In this document: in pieces, positions 25,690 to 33,970 of the stretch
How positions within the stretch are numbered: position 1 is the stretch's first letter
Layout: each line of letters opens with the position of its first letter
NCBI RefSeq assembly: GCF_003858455.1
Contig: NZ_RQZF01000003.1
Coordinates: 62,001-126,000 of the forward strand
Length of the DNA stretch: 64,000 nucleotides
Direction of reading: 5' to 3'
Source of the DNA: Schaalia canis
GTDB taxonomy: Bacteria; Actinomycetota; Actinomycetes; Actinomycetales; Actinomycetaceae
Notes under the pieces: model-generated
Told to the model about the DNA's origin: nothing
Seen by the model: only the letters and a program-made list of their open reading frames with translations
Databases searched by the model: none
Translations under genes and position numbers: made by a program

Positions 25690-26967
25690 TTATTCGACGC
25701 GGCCAGCCCCGTCAGCCGGGGTTGCCACGAACACATGCGGCTGAGCAAACCCACGCTCCGCGAAAGCCTCGGTCACAGCGCGAGCAATCTCTTCAGCCTG
25801 TTCCGTCTTCACCAGGGCGATCACGCTACCGCCAAAGCCGCCGCCTGTCATGCGCGCTCCGTAGGCGCCGCGAGCGCGTGCGACGTCAACGGCTACATCC
25901 AGTTCGGGGACGGTGACCTCGTAATCGTCGCGTAGGGAGTCGTGCGAATCATTCATCAGACCACCCAGGACCTGCAGTTTCTCTTCGCTGAGCAGCGGTT
26001 CGGATTCAAGGATGTCGATGAATGCTTTGGTGCGGGCAATCTCAGATAGGACGTGGCGGGTGCGGGCTTGCAAACGTTCACGGTCTTCTTCTGGGGCGTT
26101 GTCGGCCAGTGCCGTCATGGCGGCCTCGTAGTCCTCGACGTCAACCAGCAGGTTAACGCCGAGGATAGCGGCGGCGGCTTCGCAGTCTGCGCGGCGCTGT
26201 CCGTATTGGCCGTCGACTAGCTGGTGGGGGGCTCGGGTGTCGATGACCAGCAGTTCGCAGCCGCTGGCGGCGATGTCGAAGGGGGTTTGGCGCACGCTCA
26301 TGTCGCGCGAATCCAGGACGAGGGCGTGTCCGTGGGTGCAGTGCATGGATGCGCTCTGGTCGAGGCCGCCGGTGTTGGCTCCGGCGATGTCGTTTTCTGC
26401 GCGGCGGGATGCGGTGACGAGGATTCCGCGGCCTTCCTTATTGGGGGCCTCAACGGTGCCTGCCAGGCCGAGTCCGGCTAGGTCGTCGAGGGCGACGGCG
26501 GTGGCGCATTCCAGTGCTGCTGAGGAGGAGAGGCCTGCTCCCAGTGGCACGCAGGACCACAGGGCGATGTCGAAGCCAGTGAGCGGCCCGTAGCCTGCTT
26601 GTTCGAGGGCCCATGCGACGCCAACGAGGTAGGCGGCCCAGCCTTTGACTTCACCTTCGCTGCCCGCGGGGCCGATGGTGTCGAGGTTGAGTTCGTCGAC
26701 GGCGTCAACGGTTTGTGGGGAGACGAGGCGTACGCGTCGGTCTGGTCGGGGGCGGACGGCGACGTAGGCGGCGTGGGGCAGGGCGATGGGAAGGCAGGGG
26801 CCGCCGTTGTAGTCGACGTGTTCACCGATGATGTTGACGCGTCCGGGGGCGCGCCATACGCCCTCGGCCTCGCCGCCGAAGATGCGGGTGAAGAGTTCGC
26901 GGGCGTTGCGTGCGCCTTCTTCGGTGGAGGCTGCGGGGGTCCAGATGATGTCGGGGGTGTTCGTCAT
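25690..26967 (-). CDS. galK: Galactokinase
   Basis: GalK phosphorylates alpha-D-galactose to galactose-1-phosphate in the Leloir pathway. The GHMP kinase signatures are all visible: WRAPGRVNIIGEHVDYNGG (sugar binding), PLGAGLSSSAALECA (ATP loop) and GARMTGGGFGGSVIAL near the C terminus. Length is 425 residues from ATG 26967; GTG 26973 or 26976 would add two or three residues and is also possible. No galT or galE adjoins it in this window. The divergent 2H phosphoesterase gene lies upstream across an AT-rich 359-base gap; a strong terminator follows the gene. Confidence 0.95.
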   Translation of the reverse strand: MTNTPDIIWTPAASTEEGARNARELFTRIFGGEAEGVWRAPGRVNIIGEHVDYNGGPCLPIALPHAAYVAVRPRPDRRVRLVSPQTVDAVDELNLDTIGPAGSEGEVKGWAAYLVGVAWALEQAGYGPLTGFDIALWSCVPLGAGLSSSAALECATAVALDDLAGLGLAGTVEAPNKEGRGILVTASRRAENDIAGANTGGLDQSASMHCTHGHALVLDSRDMSVRQTPFDIAASGCELLVIDTRAPHQLVDGQYGQRRADCEAAAAILGVNLLVDVEDYEAAMTALADNAPEEDRERLQARTRHVLSEIARTKAFIDILESEPLLSEEKLQVLGGLMNDSHDSLRDDYEVTVPELDVAVDVARARGAYGARMTGGGFGGSVIALVKTEQAEEIARAVTEAFAERGFAQPHVFVATPADGAGRVE

Positions 26968-27326
26968 GGTCACCACACTTCTTTTGATGTCGCTCTGCTT
27001 CGAGTGTTCTTGAGCTTTTATTGTCGCAAAGGGGGCGATCTACAGGATCAGCGTTTGTCACATGCACAGCCTGTAATGAGAGTATCTCCACAAGGTCATG
27101 TAATAACAAAATGCCTCTAATCTGCGAATTCGCTCACTTTAGATCAAGTTTAGGGCATTTATTGCTGCTCTTCAGCCATCTGCGCGGCTTGGCTTGCTGT
27201 TAAACTCTCCAAATCGGCCCCGACAGGCGGCTGCGCTTTGTACACTCATAAAGTTAACGATTCATCGTCTCCGCCTTGATGTTCACTGAGAGCCTCTATG
27301 TGGAAACCCGATCAGAAAAGGTCGCT
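26968..27326. other. AT-rich divergent promoter region
   Basis: This gap between galK (minus) and the 2H phosphoesterase gene (plus) has no gene and no GAGTGGTC palindrome. It is clearly richer in A and T than its surroundings (27060-27180) and includes the palindrome GCGAATTCGC near 27124. It presumably holds both promoters, but I cannot name boxes with confidence. Confidence 0.45.
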
Positions 27327-27869
27327 ATGTATCTTCCTCCCCTTGCCGACGGGCAGGAGTGGATCGGCATTATCATCGCGATCCCTGAACCCTGGGTGAC
27401 ACACTTGACAGAGTTGCGCCGTTCTTTAGGGGATGAGCAGGCAAATCGGGTGCCCGCACATATCACGCTCCTACCGCCAACAGCGGTGAATACACGTGAC
27501 CGCGAGGCCCTCATCCACCACCTGTCCACCATCGCCCAACGCCATCAAGCTTTCACGGTGACTTTGCGCGGTTCTGATTCCTTCCGGCCAGTCTCACCCG
27601 TTGCCTTCGTCAAGGTTGACGGTGGCGCACAGGAATGTACCGAGCTTGCTGAGGATATTCGCAGTGGCATCCTCGACATTGATCTGCGTTTCCCGTACCA
27701 CCCTCATGTGACCTTGGCTCACGGTCTTGATGACGCATCTCTCGATGCTGCACTAGACGCCACCACGGATTTTGAAGCATCCTGGAAGGTACCCGGTTTT
27801 CGACTTGATCGCGTTGATGCCTCCGGCCATTACTCATCAATGGCCCTCTTTGATTTCGAGGTCAACTGA
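27327..27869 (+). CDS. 2'-5' RNA ligase family (2H phosphoesterase) protein
   Basis: The 180-residue protein has the two H-x-T motifs of the 2H phosphoesterase superfamily, HITLLPP near residue 48 and HVTLAHGL near residue 132, in the right spacing. Bacterial members hydrolyse 2',3'-cyclic phosphodiesters or show weak RNA 2'-5' ligase activity; the natural substrate here is unknown. I chose ATG 27327 (MYLPPLADGQEW) because AAAAGG is well placed; a longer frame begins at 27276. The YihY membrane protein gene starts 26 bases after it and is probably cotranscribed. Confidence 0.88.
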   Translation: MYLPPLADGQEWIGIIIAIPEPWVTHLTELRRSLGDEQANRVPAHITLLPPTAVNTRDREALIHHLSTIAQRHQAFTVTLRGSDSFRPVSPVAFVKVDGGAQECTELAEDIRSGILDIDLRFPYHPHVTLAHGLDDASLDAALDATTDFEASWKVPGFRLDRVDASGHYSSMALFDFEVN

Positions 27870-27895
27870 CCTCCCCTACTGTGAAGGAGCGCCCT

Positions 27896-29422
27896 TTGGA
27901 CACTCCCGCCACCCCCATTGTTCGTACCCCTCCGGCCACCGCTTCCCATCTGGTTGCCCCCTCCTTGCGTGAAGCTCTGAGCGCGCCCACCTTGGGTGAG
28001 AAGCTTCAAAAGCTCCTCCAATGGTGGCCAACAACCCGCCTGGCGCGCACACTTGAGCGCTATTTCGGTGTTGACGGAGATCTCATTGCTTCTGGCCTTG
28101 CCCTGACGATCTTGATCTCCCTGACGGCAGCCTTAACCGTTGCGTGGACGATTTTTATGGCCGTCTTGGGCACCTACGATGAGATCCGCACAGGAACCCT
28201 GGAAGCGATTGCGTCCAACTTCCCCGGCCTCATTGACACCCCCTCTTCGCCCGGCCTCGTTAACCCTGATGACCTGGTGACCTCAACCGCGTGGACACCA
28301 ACCTCGATCGTTGCTTTCCTTGTTATGGCATGGACTGGCATGGGTCTTGTTGGACGCCTGGGACGTTCGCTGCGCACGATCTTTGGCCTGGTAGTACTCC
28401 CTGAAAGCATTGTGAAGTTCTACCTGCGTAACCTTGTGGGCGCGCTGGGCCTTGCCCTGTCTCTCCTCCTGGGTGTGGGCGTGGGCCTGATCGTTGATGT
28501 TGCGCGCGACTGGCTTTTTAGCGTGTTCTCCATTGACCCCACCCCTGTTAGTAGCGCGGTGGTGTGGTTGCTGTCGTTGCTGGTGCCTTTCCTTGTGTAC
28601 ATGGGAGTGGGTTTTATCCTGCTGCAGGTGGTCGCTGGGATTCGCCCACCCAAGAAGGATCTTGTGTGGGGCCTGGTGCTCATGGCAACGGCCTCGACAC
28701 TTCTGCGTGTGGCGGGTACGAGCGTCGTCTCGTCGGTGTCGGGACCTCTGCTGACTACTGCCACAACACTGATCACGCTGGTCTTGTGGATCAACCTTCA
28801 AATGCGAGTGACGCTCATGGTTGCGGCGTGGATTGCCAACCCTCCGCGCGCTTTGCCGATTAGCGATCCGGAGCATATGCGTTTTGAGGAGCGCCCCAAT
28901 TACGTGACCATGTCGGTGCCGACCACTCTGGAGTGGCCTCGCCACATGATTACTGGCGCCCTAGCACCGGCACCGATCCCGCCTTCCCTGCCTGCTTCTC
29001 CCCTGCCTTTCTTTGACATCCCGCCGAAGCGCACGCTACGTTCGTGGCTCTTTGGCCCTTCAGAGATCGCCCAGCGTAACGAGGCTCGTGCCCGGCAGCA
29101 GACCAAAGCGGCAGATAACCTCACCGCCGATGATGCGACCACTGCCGATCATTCTGTCGTTTCGACCCTGCCCGGCCTGCCCGCAGAACACGACATTCCT
29201 GAGCAAGCGCCACACCGCGAGGACGCTGCTACGCCTACCACCGGCGAGGATTCCCATACTGCGGGAGAGCAAAGCGGCGGCACCGAGCCCACTGATGAGG
29301 AGCGCGAGGCCGATGCGGCGCCCTCCCCTGCCGATGAGGAACTCAGTGAGGCTGAGCTTCGAGAGCGCGCAGGCGTCAAAGAGCAGGACGCAAACTTTGA
29401 GGGGCAGGCTCCATCTGCGTAG
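27896..29422 (+). CDS. YihY/virulence factor BrkB family membrane protein
   Basis: A 508-residue integral membrane protein of the YihY (formerly RNase BN/BrkB) family; its function is unknown and the old RNase annotation is wrong for the family. Six hydrophobic segments are seen between about residues 65 and 320 (for example SGLALTILISLTAALTVAWTIF and LVWGLVLMATASTLLRVAG), followed by about 190 hydrophilic, Glu/Asp/Ser/Thr-rich cytoplasmic residues without a recognised domain. I favour TTG 27896, preceded by AAGGAG at seven bases; GTG 27881 would add five residues but overlaps that ribosome-binding site. It is downstream of the 2H phosphoesterase gene and ends at a bidirectional terminator. 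Confidence 0.87.
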   Translation: MDTPATPIVRTPPATASHLVAPSLREALSAPTLGEKLQKLLQWWPTTRLARTLERYFGVDGDLIASGLALTILISLTAALTVAWTIFMAVLGTYDEIRTGTLEAIASNFPGLIDTPSSPGLVNPDDLVTSTAWTPTSIVAFLVMAWTGMGLVGRLGRSLRTIFGLVVLPESIVKFYLRNLVGALGLALSLLLGVGVGLIVDVARDWLFSVFSIDPTPVSSAVVWLLSLLVPFLVYMGVGFILLQVVAGIRPPKKDLVWGLVLMATASTLLRVAGTSVVSSVSGPLLTTATTLITLVLWINLQMRVTLMVAAWIANPPRALPISDPEHMRFEERPNYVTMSVPTTLEWPRHMITGALAPAPIPPSLPASPLPFFDIPPKRTLRSWLFGPSEIAQRNEARARQQTKAADNLTADDATTADHSVVSTLPGLPAEHDIPEQAPHREDAATPTTGEDSHTAGEQSGGTEPTDEEREADAAPSPADEELSEAELRERAGVKEQDANFEGQAPSA

Positions 29423-29436
29423 CCCTCTCAACAATG

Positions 29437-29479
29437 AAACGCCCTCGCAAGCATTATCTTGCGAGGGCGTTTGTTTTGT
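29437..29479. terminator. Bidirectional terminator, YihY gene/xth
   Basis: AAACGCCCTCGCAAG and CTTGCGAGGGCGTTT form a perfect 15-bp stem with loop CATTAT, followed by TGTTTTG on the plus strand and flanked by A residues for the minus side. It serves both convergent genes. Confidence 0.9.
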
Positions 29480-29482
29480 CTG

Positions 29483-30319
29483 TCAGTCAAGCGCGTAATC
29501 GATGGTCAGGGGCGCATGATCGGAGAAACGCAGATCGTAGCTGTCAGGACGGTCAATGCGGAATGCTTGGGCACGGGCGGCCAGGGCTGGGGTGGCGTAG
29601 TGGTAGTCGATGCGCCAGCCAGCATTGTTGTCGAAGGCTTGGCCGCGCCAGGACCACCAGGTGTAGGGACCTTGGATGTCACCGGCAAGGTCACGCGTGA
29701 CGTCATGCCAGCCTTCGTCAACCCACTGGTCAAGGAAGGTGATTTCCTCATCAAGCACGCCTGAACGCTTATTGTGGTTGGGCTTCCAGTTTTTAATGTC
29801 TTTCTCGGAGCGCACGACATTGTAGTCGCCACCCACAACAACCTCGGGTCCGCCATTGGCTGCTTCGGCGTGCAGTTGCGCCAGACGGGCACCGATGCGG
29901 GGCAGGTGGGCCATTTTGGCTTCCTGCTTGGGGGTGTCTTTTTCGCCGGAGTGGAAGTAAGCGGAGATGACGCGAACCGTGCCTCCACCAGCGAAGTGAA
30001 CAGTTGCTTCAACCCAGCGTCCTGAGTCGGCATCGGTTTCGTCCTCGTCCAGGATCGTTCGAAGGGAGTCGTGGTCGATGCTTGCGCGTTCCTTGTGCGC
30101 GGCGATAGCAACGCCGGCGCGGCCTTTAATACGGCAGGGAACGGTGATTGTGTCCCATTCTTCGCCCATCAGTTCGGCAGCGATATCTTCGGGGGCGCGC
30201 ACTTCCTGCATGAGAACAACAGCGGGTGCCTCGCGTTCGAGCCATTCGTGGAGGCCCTTTTTTGCGGCGGCTCGGATGCCGTTGAGGTTGACAGTGGCGA
30301 TAGATGCGGTTGAAGTCAT
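29483..30319 (-). CDS. xth: Exodeoxyribonuclease III
   Basis: This AP endonuclease/3'-5' exonuclease of the ExoIII (XthA) family repairs abasic sites and blocked 3' ends. The 278-residue protein shows VNLNGIRAA at the N terminus, the metal-binding Glu in MQEVRAP, YFHSGE, GGDYNVV with the catalytic Asp and Asn, WRIDYHYAT, and the final SDHAPLTIDY with the Asp-His pair. Start at ATG 30319 has GATGAGG nearby. It is convergent with the YihY gene across the shared terminator, and palindrome copy 19 lies upstream. Confidence 0.95.
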   Translation of the reverse strand: MTSTASIATVNLNGIRAAAKKGLHEWLEREAPAVVLMQEVRAPEDIAAELMGEEWDTITVPCRIKGRAGVAIAAHKERASIDHDSLRTILDEDETDADSGRWVEATVHFAGGGTVRVISAYFHSGEKDTPKQEAKMAHLPRIGARLAQLHAEAANGGPEVVVGGDYNVVRSEKDIKNWKPNHNKRSGVLDEEITFLDQWVDEGWHDVTRDLAGDIQGPYTWWSWRGQAFDNNAGWRIDYHYATPALAARAQAFRIDRPDSYDLRFSDHAPLTIDYALD

Positions 30320-30363
30320 TTCCTCATCCTAACGGCAGCGTCCCCTTTTCGGCTCCCACTGCT

Positions 30364-30395
30364 CGCGAGAGGTCGCATAGAACTGACCACTCGCG
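30364..30395. repeat. GAGTGGTC palindrome, copy 19 (last)
   Basis: The centre is GCATAGAACT. The left arm reads CGCGAGAGGTC (one mismatch). It lies between arcC and xth (both minus). No further copy occurs to the right edge of the window. Confidence 0.88.
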
Positions 30396-30439
30396 AAAAT
30401 ATGCAGGGCGCGTTGGGGGAATATTCAGAAAGAACGAGG

Positions 30440-31363
30440 TTACCTGTCGTTGTCCGTTGAGGGCACCACAAGAGTTCCGCCCCGCCCTTCTACCAGCGCC
30501 GTCACCTCATGGAGGGAACCAATAACCGCACGCTTACCGGTAGCCTCCACGAAGGCACAGGCGGCCTCGACCTTGGGGCCCATTGACCCAGCAGGCAACT
30601 GAAGGGCACGTAACTGCCGTGGTGTTGCTTGTTGAACGCGAGTAGCCGCATCCGTGCCATAGTCCAGGTACACGCCATCAACGTCAGTGACAATAATGAG
30701 CATATCGGCCTCAAGTTCGCGGGCAAGCAAGGCTGCACTGAGATCCTTGTCGACAACAGCCTCAACCCCCATCATGAGGCCGCGCTCGTCACGGACGACG
30801 GGAATCCCTCCCCCACCTGAGCACACCACCACGAAACCGCCGTTGACAAGCATACGGATCGCGGGGGCCTCGACAATAGCGTGAGGAGTCGGAGAGGGCA
30901 CCACGCGACGCATGTACTGGCCGTCGGCAGCGAACACCCAGCCTTTCTCCTGCGCAAGCGCCTGAGCCTCATCGGCGCTCAGGACTTCGCCAATAAACTT
31001 CGTTGGCGCGCTAAAAGCTGGATCATCGGCGCGTACTTCCGTGCGTCCAGCCAGGGCAACAACATTGCGATGCGGCAAGGCCTCCTGCAGGCCCTGCACC
31101 AACCAGTGGCCGATCATGCCTTGGGTCTGCGCCACAAGAGTGTCAAAAGGATAGGGTTCACTCAAACGCGGGTCAGCCGATGACTCAGCCGCCAAAACCC
31201 CCACCTGCGGGCCGTTACCGTGGGTCACCACCAGGTCGTGCTGGCGGGCAATCTGGGCAAGCTGTTCGGCAGCAATGCGGGCGTTCTCTACCTGGGGCGC
31301 ATGATCGGATGACTGGCCTCGTTGAAGCAGGGCGTTGCCTCCCAAAGCTGCCACGATACGCAT
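30440..31363 (-). CDS. arcC: Carbamate kinase
   Basis: Carbamate kinase is the last step of the arginine deiminase pathway, making ATP from carbamoyl phosphate and ADP. The 307-residue protein shows ALGGNALLQRGQ at the N terminus, the THGNGPQVG loop, CSGGGGIPVV and the lysine-bearing AVVDKDLSAALLA, all typical of the family. It is the third gene of arcA-arcB-arcC. A hairpin in the arcB-arcC gap could reduce its transcription or stabilise the upstream message. Confidence 0.95.
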   Translation of the reverse strand: MRIVAALGGNALLQRGQSSDHAPQVENARIAAEQLAQIARQHDLVVTHGNGPQVGVLAAESSADPRLSEPYPFDTLVAQTQGMIGHWLVQGLQEALPHRNVVALAGRTEVRADDPAFSAPTKFIGEVLSADEAQALAQEKGWVFAADGQYMRRVVPSPTPHAIVEAPAIRMLVNGGFVVVCSGGGGIPVVRDERGLMMGVEAVVDKDLSAALLARELEADMLIIVTDVDGVYLDYGTDAATRVQQATPRQLRALQLPAGSMGPKVEAACAFVEATGKRAVIGSLHEVTALVEGRGGTLVVPSTDNDR

Positions 31364-31436
31364 GTCCTGTGTCCTTCACTTGTTGACCAACCCAGCAGGC
31401 TGGCATCGACGGTCAGTAGTAACGAGAGAAAAGTGA

Positions 31437-31470
31437 ATGCAGGGTGCCGGCCTCACCCAGCACCCTGCAT
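31437..31470 (-). terminator. Hairpin between arcB and arcC
   Basis: ATGCAGGGTGC pairs with GCACCCTGCAT (11 bp, 12-base loop). On the minus strand it is followed by TCACTTTTCTCTC before arcC, so it may be a partial terminator or an RNA-processing/stability element that sets the arcB:arcC ratio. Confidence 0.55.
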
Positions 31471-31497
31471 AGGGCACGATCCCTGAAATATCGGGGA

Positions 31498-32499
31498 TCA
31501 GCGACCCAGGGTAGCCACCATCACAGCCTTGATGGTGTGCATACGGTTCTCCGCCTGGTCAAACACGATCGACGCCTCCGATTCGAAGACCTCATTAGTG
31601 ACCTCAACCCCATCCATGCCCGTAGCCTGGTAAAGCTGCTCACCAATGACGGTATTGCGATCGTGGTAGGCCGGCAGACAGTGCATGAACTTCGCCTGCG
31701 GACCAGCCTTCGCCATCAGCGCAGCGTTCACTTGATAGTCACGCAGCATGGCAATACGTTCATCCCACACTTCCTTGGGCTCACCCATGGACACCCAAAT
31801 GTCGGTGTGGACAAAGTCCACCCCCGCGACGCCCTCGTCAACCGACTCCGTCAACGTCACCCGTGCACCAGTTTCCTCAGCGACACGGTGAGCTTGGGCG
31901 ATACATTCCTCATCGGGCCACAGCGCCTTCGGGGCAACGATACGCACATCAGCACCAATCAACGCGCCGTTAATCAGCAGCGAGCGGCCCATGTTAAAGC
32001 GAGCATCACCAACGTACGCGTAGGAGATCTCAGAAAGGTCGCGTCCACCCGCATGCTCAAGCATGGTCAGCGAGTCGCACAGCATCTGCGTGGGGTGCCA
32101 GTCGTCGGTCAGCCCATTCCACACGGGCACGCCCGACAATTCAGCGAGGATATCGACATTGGACTGCAGGTCCCCACGGTATTCAATGCCGTCAAACATG
32201 CGGCCCAGGACGCGGGCGGTATCAGCAACGGATTCCTTATGGCCGATCTGCGAGGCAGACGGGTCAAGGTAGGTGACGTTCGCCCCCTGATCGTAGGCGG
32301 CGACCTCGAAAGAACAGCGCGTGCGGGTGGAGGTCTTTTCAAAGATGAGGGCGATATTCATGCCCTTCATCGTCTGCTCTTCGCGGCCCGCTTTCTTCGC
32401 GGCTTTCAGCTCAGCAGCCAAGTCGATGAGGGAGCGCCATTCTGCGGGGGTGAAGTCGAGTTCGCGCAGGAAGTGGCGGCCGTGAAGTGCGTGGGGCAT
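31498..32499 (-). CDS. arcB: Ornithine carbamoyltransferase (catabolic, arc operon)
   Basis: The 333-residue enzyme transfers carbamoyl between ornithine and phosphate; inside the arc operon it should run in the catabolic direction, splitting citrulline to ornithine and carbamoyl phosphate. Visible signatures are the carbamoyl-phosphate loop [14 protein letters not shown], the [10 protein letters not shown] segment, and HCLPAYHD with the catalytic Cys. ATG 32499 ([14 protein letters not shown]) has AAAGGA upstream and fits the family start. It follows arcA by 138 bases and precedes arcC. Confidence 0.95.
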   Translation of the reverse strand: MPHALHGRHFLRELDFTPAEWRSLIDLAAELKAAKKAGREEQTMKGMNIALIFEKTSTRTRCSFEVAAYDQGANVTYLDPSASQIGHKESVADTARVLGRMFDGIEYRGDLQSNVDILAELSGVPVWNGLTDDWHPTQMLCDSLTMLEHAGGRDLSEISYAYVGDARFNMGRSLLINGALIGADVRIVAPKALWPDEECIAQAHRVAEETGARVTLTESVDEGVAGVDFVHTDIWVSMGEPKEVWDERIAMLRDYQVNAALMAKAGPQAKFMHCLPAYHDRNTVIGEQLYQATGMDGVEVTNEVFESEASIVFDQAENRMHTIKAVMVATLGR

Positions 32500-32637
32500 G
32501 GAGTGTCCTTTCCCAGAAGTCGAGGGGATGCTGGGGTGCCAGCGAGGCATTTCGCTGGTATCGTATCGCGTTCCCATAGTGTCGAGGGCGAGGCCGCCTT
32601 CCCAGCGTGGCGGTCTTGAGCGGCAGGCAGCCGGAAG

Positions 32638-33849
32638 TTAGTTGTTGTCCGAGGCCCGAGCGATCGGACAACTCATGCAGCGCGGGCCGCCTCTGCCTCG
32701 ACCAAGCTCATTGCCGGGTACGGGAACAACGGTCAGCCCCTGACTTTCCAGGTAGTCATTGGTGACAGTATTGCGTTCGTAGGCGATTACCACGCCGGGG
32801 GCAATAGCAAGCAGGTTCGAGCCGTCGTTCCACTGCTCTCGTTCTGCTGCAAGAGTATCCATCGGAGGGTGAAGAACACGGATGGAATCAATGCCCAGTG
32901 CGCCGGCGATGACCTGATGCATGTCCTCCCCAGGGTTGTCGGTGACAGACACTGTTCCTGGCGTCATGCCGGGGCGAATTGTGTGCGAGCGGAGCATGCC
33001 CAGGCCCGCGTACTTGACGAAGGTTCCTTCATCAGCCATGGTCATGGCGGTGTCAAAGTGCATGAGGGCGCGTGCCTTGGGCATTTCCATGGCGATTACT
33101 TGGGCGATGGTGCCGCCCTCGAAAAGCTTAAGCGCGAGGCGTTCAACGCCCTGTGCGTTGGTGCGTTCCCCCATGCCGACGATCACGGTGTCGTTACCAA
33201 GAACCATAATGTCGCCGCCTTCGACGGTGGCGGTGCCTGCCCTGCCGTCATCCCACTGCAGGGTGTCGGAAAAACGCGGGTGGTGAGAGTAGATGATGCG
33301 CGCATTCACTGATTCACGCAGGCGGGCGCGCTTGCACATTGAGCCAATGAATACCCCATCGTGAATCCACGCGGAAGTATCACGGGTGAACAGGTGGTTA
33401 GGTAAGGGGGTGAGGATGAAGTCGTCAGCGTTCATGGCGCCAATGACTGTCGAGGCCGGTACCGACACGCGGTCAAGCAATTCACGCTTCGTGATGCCTG
33501 CGATGAGGAGTTCAGCAAGGTCTTCAGGGCTGAGGCTTTCGGCATAGGAGCGGATCGCGTCAAGGGCGGCGCACCCAAAAGCCTCGCTTGTGACAACTTC
33601 TGTCAGGGCTTGTTCGCGCGCCTGGGGCGAGTGGAGCGCTTGGGCGAGCAGCTCCTCGAAGTAGAGAACCTCAGCGCCGCGGCTACCGAGGGCCTTTGCA
33701 AAGGCGTCGTGTTCTTCTTGGGCGCGCTCAAGCCACAGGAGGTCATCAAAGAGTAATTCGTCCTTATTTGACGGTGTCAGTCGAAGCATTTCCTTGCCGG
33801 GGCGGTGCACAATAACTTGGGTGAGGGGTGCAAGATCAGAGACGATCAT
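32638..33849 (-). CDS. arcA: Arginine deiminase
   Basis: ArcA hydrolyses arginine to citrulline and ammonia, which raises pH and starts substrate-level ATP production. The 403-residue protein has the guanidino-modifying enzyme signatures: FTRDTSAWI, the Glu of VEGGDIMVLG, the His in MHFDTAMTM and the catalytic Cys (about C391) in GRGRGGPRCMSCP. I chose ATG 33849 (MIVSDLAPLTQVIVHRPGKE), with AAAGGA upstream. It is the first gene of the operon. No arginine/ornithine antiporter (arcD) or argR is present in this window. A near-palindrome sits 28 bases upstream. Confidence 0.96.
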   Translation of the reverse strand: MIVSDLAPLTQVIVHRPGKEMLRLTPSNKDELLFDDLLWLERAQEEHDAFAKALGSRGAEVLYFEELLAQALHSPQAREQALTEVVTSEAFGCAALDAIRSYAESLSPEDLAELLIAGITKRELLDRVSVPASTVIGAMNADDFILTPLPNHLFTRDTSAWIHDGVFIGSMCKRARLRESVNARIIYSHHPRFSDTLQWDDGRAGTATVEGGDIMVLGNDTVIVGMGERTNAQGVERLALKLFEGGTIAQVIAMEMPKARALMHFDTAMTMADEGTFVKYAGLGMLRSHTIRPGMTPGTVSVTDNPGEDMHQVIAGALGIDSIRVLHPPMDTLAAEREQWNDGSNLLAIAPGVVIAYERNTVTNDYLESQGLTVVPVPGNELGRGRGGPRCMSCPIARASDNN

Positions 33850-33876
33850 GGGCAAGGTCCTTTCCGGAGTCGCGTG

Positions 33877-33896
33877 GGCGTTCGCAAGCAAACGCC
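33877..33896. promoter_or_regulatory. Inverted repeat upstream of arcA
   Basis: GGCGTT and AACGCC flank an eight-base centre that is itself partly symmetric (GC..GC); 8 of 10 pairs match. Its position just upstream of the arcA ribosome-binding site suits an operator or leader hairpin. It does not look like a typical ARG box. Confidence 0.35.
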
Positions 33897-33970
33897 TTGC
33901 TCAACCGTACAACGATGTTGCGGCACAGGTGTAGCCGCGCTTCTGATGTGGCACTCCGCGTCGAGCCAAT

